From: Caballeronia peredens
Lineage (GTDB): Bacteria; Pseudomonadota; Gammaproteobacteria; Burkholderiales; Burkholderiaceae
Reading direction: 5' to 3'
Assembly (NCBI GenBank): GCA_001544595.2
Contig: FCOH02000002.1
Coordinates: 372,001-436,000 of the forward strand
Length of the DNA stretch: 64,000 nucleotides
In this document: positions 60,472-64,000 of the stretch, piece by piece
Position numbering within the stretch: position 1 is the first letter of the stretch
Layout: the number at the start of each line of letters is the position of its first letter
Notes under the pieces: generated by a model
The model's database searches: none
Told to the model about the DNA's origin: nothing
The model's input: the letters and a program-made list of their open reading frames with translations, nothing else
Program-made: the position numbers and the translations under genes

Positions 60472-61464
60472 TCAAGGTGCATAGTTGTGCATGTTGTCGA
60501 TCCAGATATCCCGGAAGTACACGCTTCCGTCGTCATGCCAGATGACGTTGTCCGCGCCACCAAGGTCATGCTCATCCTTCATTGAGTGGATCATCTTCCC
60601 GAAAGTCTTTCGGTCATAACCGAGCATCTGCGCCGCATAGCCGGGGTTGTTCGTACTGGCCGCAAGTTCGAACGCATCGCCGCCCAATTCGTCAGGCACG
60701 TACTCGAACGGCTGCGCATCGCCAAGCAACGAGCTACTACCATTTAAGTCTCCGAAACGCTTGAGCATTGAATGGCCACCGCTGCCGTCTGTTGCACCGA
60801 CGAGCGCGACGGCGGCAACCGCGCCGCTCGCGGCTTCCACCGCACCGAGCCAATCAAAGCCGACGACGCTGCTACCACTGGCTCTCGCGCTGCTAAAGGC
60901 GCGACTGCTGCCAGTGAGTCTACTATTCATTACCGTGTCCGCTGCGTGCATAGCGGCAGCAAATTGACCTGAGAATCGACCCACCGAAGCATTCGATTCG
61001 CCTAATCTCGCGGCAAAGGAAGCGCCGCCTTCGGGCGGCCAGTGTTGCGGGGCGTAGCGCCTGAAAACGCGCTGTTCGCCGTGCCAGTTCCGGGCAATCA
61101 CCGGGATGATATGACCGTCGCGAACCGCATCGCGCAGCGCCCGTGTGACGCCTTCGCCATCCAGCAAGTCCCAACTCGACGCGCGCAAGTGACGCTCGAT
61201 GAACGCCACGTACTCGCGAAACTCGGAGCAGGCCCGCGCGCCCCGCACGTCAGTGCGCAGTCTGAACAGGCGGTCGAAGTCTTGCCGATCCCGCTCGATC
61301 CGATCCTGCCGTTCCTTCTTCTTCTGCTTGCGCTCTCCGTAGGTCAACCGCCATCCACGATCTACCTTCGCCAGTTCACGAGCCGGTAACAATGCGCAGT
61401 GCCAGCCGCCAGTCAGTGGTACGTAGAGTGCGTTAAAGGAATATCCCCATTCGGGAAAAGACAT
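60472..61464 (-). CDS. Polymorphic-toxin-like protein (candidate secreted effector)
   Basis: 330 residues from ATG 61464; AAAGGAG lies ten bases upstream, making it preferable to the ATG at 61479 that overlaps that Shine-Dalgarno. The N-terminal domain (residues 1-150) is highly charged (EKQKKK-type region RKQKKKERQDRIERDRQDFD) and ends in IPVIARNWHGEQRVFRRYAP. A hydrophobic Ala/Gly-rich segment follows (about 206-225, AVEAASGAVAAVALVGATDG). The C-terminal domain (about 255-330) ends in GGADNVIWHDDGSVYFRD and NMHNYAP; this DNV...DGxVYF...NMHNY pattern resembles C-terminal domains of other polymorphic toxins. No signal peptide is seen, so a T6SS or similar route is possible. Toxin class not assigned. 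Confidence 0.65.
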   Translation of the reverse strand: MSFPEWGYSFNALYVPLTGGWHCALLPARELAKVDRGWRLTYGERKQKKKERQDRIERDRQDFDRLFRLRTDVRGARACSEFREYVAFIERHLRASSWDLLDGEGVTRALRDAVRDGHIIPVIARNWHGEQRVFRRYAPQHWPPEGGASFAARLGESNASVGRFSGQFAAAMHAADTVMNSRLTGSSRAFSSARASGSSVVGFDWLGAVEAASGAVAAVALVGATDGSGGHSMLKRFGDLNGSSSLLGDAQPFEYVPDELGGDAFELAASTNNPGYAAQMLGYDRKTFGKMIHSMKDEHDLGGADNVIWHDDGSVYFRDIWIDNMHNYAP

Positions 61465-61887
61465 GCGGGCTCCTTTCAATACAGTAGCGGAGCGACATAC
61501 GTAGCACGGCGAGGATTCCGGACGTCCGCCCGGATTGAGCGATTCAACCGCGCACGGTCACACCGCCGCGGACCTCGGCCAGCATAGAGAAATATCAGTG
61601 GGAAACTGTGAAGTTATGTTGAGGTCGATTCGCGCTTGAAACCGCTGCCTGATCCAAGAAGATAATCTGTGCCCCGGCATTGATCGGGGCCAAGCAATTC
61701 GCCGGAGTCGGTATCGTCGCGCGCGCCCTTGATGCGCCGAGCTGAGCCCGTCAGGGACGGCGTGCGCGAGCTGACGCTCGATGACTTCGGGTTCTGCTCC
61801 AGATCATCGTGCAGGCTCGTGCGGGTCATCGTGCAAAAGCCATGGCCCGTTTTCAGTGCGTGCGTCGTAACCGAGCCCGCATCTGCG

Positions 61888-61931
61888 GGGGCACGAATTC
61901 GCGGATATCCCGCGAAATTTCGGGATGCCCC
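61888..61931. repeat. 44-bp nested imperfect palindrome
   Basis: Outer arms GGGGCA (61888-61893) and TGCCCC (61926-61931) enclose inner arms TTCGCGG (61898-61904) and CCGCGAA (61910-61916) around a five-base loop. GAA and TTTC between them can also pair. There is no T-run on either side. A cruciform or mobile-element-type palindrome rather than a terminator. Confidence 0.6.
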
Positions 61932-61993
61932 GAAAATGCCCTCGACAGGCCCCCTGCGCTGTCAATAACCAGACTTAGTCATTGCTGGCAAAC

Positions 61994-62028
61994 AAAAAAG
62001 CCCCGCCAGCGTTACGCTGTCGGGGCTT
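61994..62028 (-). terminator. Intrinsic terminator in minus orientation
   Basis: AAGCCCCG (61998-62005) pairs with CGGGGCTT (62021-62028), with inner CAGC/GCTG pairing. The minus strand then runs into six T residues (61994-61999). It would end transcripts from the winged-helix gene whose stop is at 62196. Confidence 0.85.
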
Positions 62029-62061
62029 CTGGTGAAACCTTGCCGCCACTGGGAAACCATT

Positions 62062-62083
62062 TGGTGCGGGGACCGGACTCGAA
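62062..62083 (-). other. tRNA-3'-end-like sequence, possible attachment site
   Basis: On the minus strand this reads TTCGAGTCC followed by GGTCCCCGCACCA: a T-loop consensus, a stem half and CCA, as at the 3' end of a tRNA gene. One base is missing compared with a normal acceptor/discriminator and no tRNA body adjoins it, so it is not a tRNA gene. Integrases commonly leave such fragments as att sites. Confidence 0.35.
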
Positions 62084-62137
62084 AAATTCCCGCTATCTGT
62101 TGTCTGGATAGGGTCTGCGATCTTCGCTTCGTTTACA

Positions 62138-62158
62138 TACCCCCATTTGTACCCCCTG
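62138..62158 (+). repeat. Direct repeat of TACCCCC near possible att site
   Basis: Two copies of TACCCCC separated by five bases (ATTTG), followed by a CCCCTGAGGGG palindrome at about 62155-62164. Located 55 bases from the tRNA-like fragment; possibly integrase arm sites. Confidence 0.4.
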
Positions 62159-62195
62159 AGGGGCGAGGCTGCCCCGCCCCGTGATGCCGATACGA

Positions 62196-62786
62196 TCAGT
62201 TGAAGCTCGCAATCAAACTCGCTGCGGCTCGCTTAACCAGATATTGCTGAAGCGTCGCAGCCTCAACGTCGGAAAGAGCGAGTTCAATCTTGCCGCCCCG
62301 AATCAGCATCAGCCGACCATCGCTCGCGACGGCGCAAGCAAAGTCCTGTGGTGCGACATTTGTGTCTCGGGCGTTTCCGGCGCTGACGATTGGTTTCGAA
62401 TGGTGTCTCGCTGTCCCCTTGCCCCTGCGCCCGGTCGATCGGCGCGCCGGCGGCTTCGCAACATCGAACACGCTGCTTCTGGCAGTCGCCGTCTTGGCGA
62501 TCGGCACGACGTTCTTTGCGTCGACGACGCTTTGACGGATGCGCTCCACCGTTTCGGCATCAACTTGCTCGGGCAAGTAATAGGCGCTGACGTGGCGACT
62601 GTTTACTACCACACGTTCTGTCAGGATGCGGCCGCTACGCAGGTCCTGCCAGAGAGCCGAAGGCACCGGCTTCGAGGATTGCAGGCCGAGCCGGGTTGCA
62701 ATCTCCGCGGAGGTAATGCCAGGCTCTGCCTTGATGAGATCAACCATCGCGGCCTTCCTGCTCTGCGCTTGCTTCGAAGATTTCAT
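62196..62786 (-). CDS. Winged-helix DNA-binding protein of unknown role
   Basis: 196 residues from ATG 62786, with GGAGA about five bases upstream. The N-terminus (residues 12-60: AAMVDLIKAEPGITSAEIAT, then RLGLQSSKPVPSALWQDL) forms a helix-turn-helix or winged helix. The middle is basic and Arg/Ser/Lys-rich (RRSTGRRGKGTARHH). The C-terminus ends in ALSDVEAATLQQYLVKRA. Likely a regulator carried on a mobile element; a strong terminator follows 170 bases downstream. Exact family unrecognised. Confidence 0.7.
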   Translation of the reverse strand: MKSSKQAQSRKAAMVDLIKAEPGITSAEIATRLGLQSSKPVPSALWQDLRSGRILTERVVVNSRHVSAYYLPEQVDAETVERIRQSVVDAKNVVPIAKTATARSSVFDVAKPPARRSTGRRGKGTARHHSKPIVSAGNARDTNVAPQDFACAVASDGRLMLIRGGKIELALSDVEAATLQQYLVKRAAASLIASFN

Positions 62787-63368
62787 GACAGTCTCCAGTG
62801 TATTGAGTCCCGGCCAAGCGAAGGCCGGTTGAACAGATTATTTTTTCTGCTCCGGAGGGTCGATGAAATCGCTCCACGCAGACCGCCGCTGTCATCGCGA
62901 GAATCAATTTGCGGATGCGGTGTGCACGAGGCGGGTGGGTTGACTGACGCACAGCCGGAACCCGCCATGTGGATTCGCTGGCGGTCGGGCGCTTTCGGGA
63001 GAGTTTTTATACGCCTACGCGCGCGCGCGCACGCGCGATCGCCGTCAGCGGCGAGTCATTAGCATCAGGCGCGACATCGGCGAGTTTTCTTACACGTATA
63101 CGCGTGCGCGCGGGACACATCGTCAATATTTCGACTTGCATCCGCGAGACGCTGGTTCGCCATCAGGGCGCCCTCGGTCTGTGTTAGCGCGGCCTCAGTT
63201 TTGTTGCTGAGAGGGCGCTCAGAAGATTCCGGGCAATTACAATCGTCTGCAAGTTCGCTCAGGCGAGCGACATCAGTCAAACCGCGCCTAGCTCGACGGG
63301 GCGAAAGCCAGGGCCCCTTGCCTGGTTGGCGCGGTTCCCCATCCAAGGTTCAGCGTGCAGGGACGCGT
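62787..63368. other. Divergent intergenic region with alternating tracts
   Basis: 582 bases between the minus-strand winged-helix gene and the plus-strand unknown gene. It contains two purine-pyrimidine alternating tracts (63017-63037, 63091-63112), each after a GAGTTTT motif. No convincing gene; a 93-codon minus frame at 63065-63346 overlaps the tracts and has no good start. Confidence 0.55.
63002..63112. repeat. Two imperfect direct repeats with Z-DNA-prone tracts
   Basis: AGTTTTTATACGCCTACGCG (from 63002) and AGTTTTCTTACACGTATACG (from 63083) are imperfect direct repeats 81 bases apart. Each leads into a strictly alternating purine-pyrimidine run: 21 bases at 63017-63037 and 22 at 63091-63112. 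Confidence 0.55.
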
Positions 63369-64000
63369 ATGGGTGCGGAAACCCCTCTGTCATTTTCGAC
63401 AATCGTGGCATGGAAGCGCTTCGAGTTCATCAGTTGCAGGGAGGTGCTCGAAAAACTCGCGGCTCACACGGGCGACCCGTTGTCCGCGGTCGCGGAGTTT
63501 TTGAAGCACATCGGCGTTCACAACCAGAACACGGCGTGTCTAGTCGGGCCGGAACGGCGGGTCGAACCGATTGACGACTCGGCGTCGGTTGAGGCCATCC
63601 TGGACGAAACCATTCGGTCGGGCTCGATCCCGGATTCAGTTTCCGTGTGGGATCAGGCCAACGCGACCGCGGACGGTGATGGCTGGATGCGTGGAGCATT
63701 CGTCATCGATCTTCGTAAGCAAAAATTCTCCTGCCCGGACTCATTGGAAGAGGCCCCTCCGCTCACGAAGACGTCGATCAATCCGGGCGCCCCGCAGCCT
63801 CCTGAATGGGCCGTCGAGATGCGCGGCATGCCGTCGCTGTCGCTTTCGGAGGCCGCATCCGTCATGGCGGGCGTTGACCCGCACGATTCTCCTTGGGATT
63901 TCGATCAAGACTCGGAGCGGCGAATTAAGCGGTTTTTGCGCATGCTGACTCTTGCGGTTGATGCCGGCGAATTGTCGGGCAGCACCTGGAGCGACGATCG
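63369..64000 (+). CDS. Unknown protein, truncated by window edge
   Basis: Open from ATG 63369 (MGAETPLSFSTIVAWKRFEF) to the end of the window without a stop: 210 codons plus two bases. AGGGACGCG lies just upstream. The protein is soluble, with no membrane segment. Regions of note are FISCREVLEKLAAHTGDP, SLSLSEAASVMAGVDPHD and RRIKRFLRMLTLAVDAGELS; the last two look like a helical segment found in uncharacterised proteins near phage or ICE genes, which I cannot confirm. The gene is divergent from the winged-helix gene. Confidence 0.7.
   Translation, partial: MGAETPLSFSTIVAWKRFEFISCREVLEKLAAHTGDPLSAVAEFLKHIGVHNQNTACLVGPERRVEPIDDSASVEAILDETIRSGSIPDSVSVWDQANATADGDGWMRGAFVIDLRKQKFSCPDSLEEAPPLTKTSINPGAPQPPEWAVEMRGMPSLSLSEAASVMAGVDPHDSPWDFDQDSERRIKRFLRMLTLAVDAGELSGSTWSDD

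Larger units (their letters stand above)
61465..62195. other. Structured intergenic region, no convincing gene
   Basis: 731 bases. It contains the palindrome at 61888-61931, the terminator at 61994-62028, the tRNA-3'-end-like sequence at 62062-62083 and TACCCCC repeats at 62138-62158. A 71-codon minus-strand frame (61614-61829) exists but has no ribosome-binding site and no recognisable content. Confidence 0.6.

Noticed and set aside
61614..61829. 71-codon minus-strand ORF
   Set aside because: No Shine-Dalgarno, no recognisable motif and irregular codon use; kept only as a mention in the intergenic entry.
62062..62083. Complete tRNA gene
   Set aside because: Only the T-loop, stem half and CCA are present; no anticodon or D arm adjoins, and one base is missing from the acceptor region.
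63065..63346. 93-codon minus-strand ORF across the alternating tracts
   Set aside because: Its frame crosses the low-complexity tracts, lacks a ribosome-binding site and resembles nothing known.

Overview
The window is GC-rich (clearly above 60 % by eye) with strong GC3 codon bias. Its gene order is typical of a Burkholderiaceae chromosome of the Paraburkholderia/Caballeronia/Burkholderia group: waaL-msbA, yebC-purD-hemF-nadD-rsfS-rlmH-maf-rng, mdtABC, recCBD, and thiC behind a TPP riboswitch. The genus is inferred from synteny and protein style, not proven. About 59 kb is ordinary core or stable accessory chromosome. The last 4 kb, from about 59.9 kb on, looks like variable DNA.

Layout. 1-3 kb: lipopolysaccharide assembly (O-antigen ligase, cut by the window edge, and the lipid A flippase msbA). 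3-10.3 kb, minus strand: a housekeeping run covering RNA processing (rng), nucleotide sanitation (maf), ribosome maturation and silencing (rlmH, rsfS), NAD, haem and purine synthesis (nadD, hemF, purD) and YebC. 10.6-15.2 kb: upp, then a plus-strand set of an atypical SDR, mgsA, a quinone oxidoreductase and a KdpE-like regulator with no kdp genes beside it. 15.4-23.2 kb: mdtABC RND pump, followed by an IclR regulator. 24.6-24.8 kb: an intergenic small-RNA candidate with its own promoter and terminator. 24.9-33.4 kb: small envelope proteins, a large MscS-type channel, a cysteine dioxygenase-type enzyme divergent from an Lrp/AsnC regulator, and an FUSC transporter. 33.6-43.2 kb: recC-recB-recD with ATGA overlaps, then arfB. 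43.2-48.1 kb: membrane proteins, EamA transporter, lactate permease and surface lipoproteins. 48.3-51.7 kb: riboswitch-thiC and a second EamA transporter. 52-58.9 kb: envelope and stress cluster (DUF4397 lipoprotein, entericidin, sensor kinase, two tiny DUF1328 proteins, a bacterioferritin-like protein, a LuxR-type regulator, a lone receiver, a CpdA-like phosphodiesterase and a lipoprotein).

59.9-64 kb is different: local base composition is more AT-rich. It carries a polymorphic-toxin-like gene, a DUF4279 candidate immunity gene and a short coupled ORF. Beyond these lie a large palindrome, a strong terminator, a sequence resembling a tRNA 3' end beside TACCCCC repeats (a possible integration site), a winged-helix protein, a divergent intergenic region with two alternating purine-pyrimidine tracts, and an unknown gene running off the window. 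The toxin-immunity module and the edge of a possible integrative element are the most promising material. The RecD clamp-motif insert, the small-RNA candidate, the atypical SDR and the paired Lrp-type operators are secondary leads.
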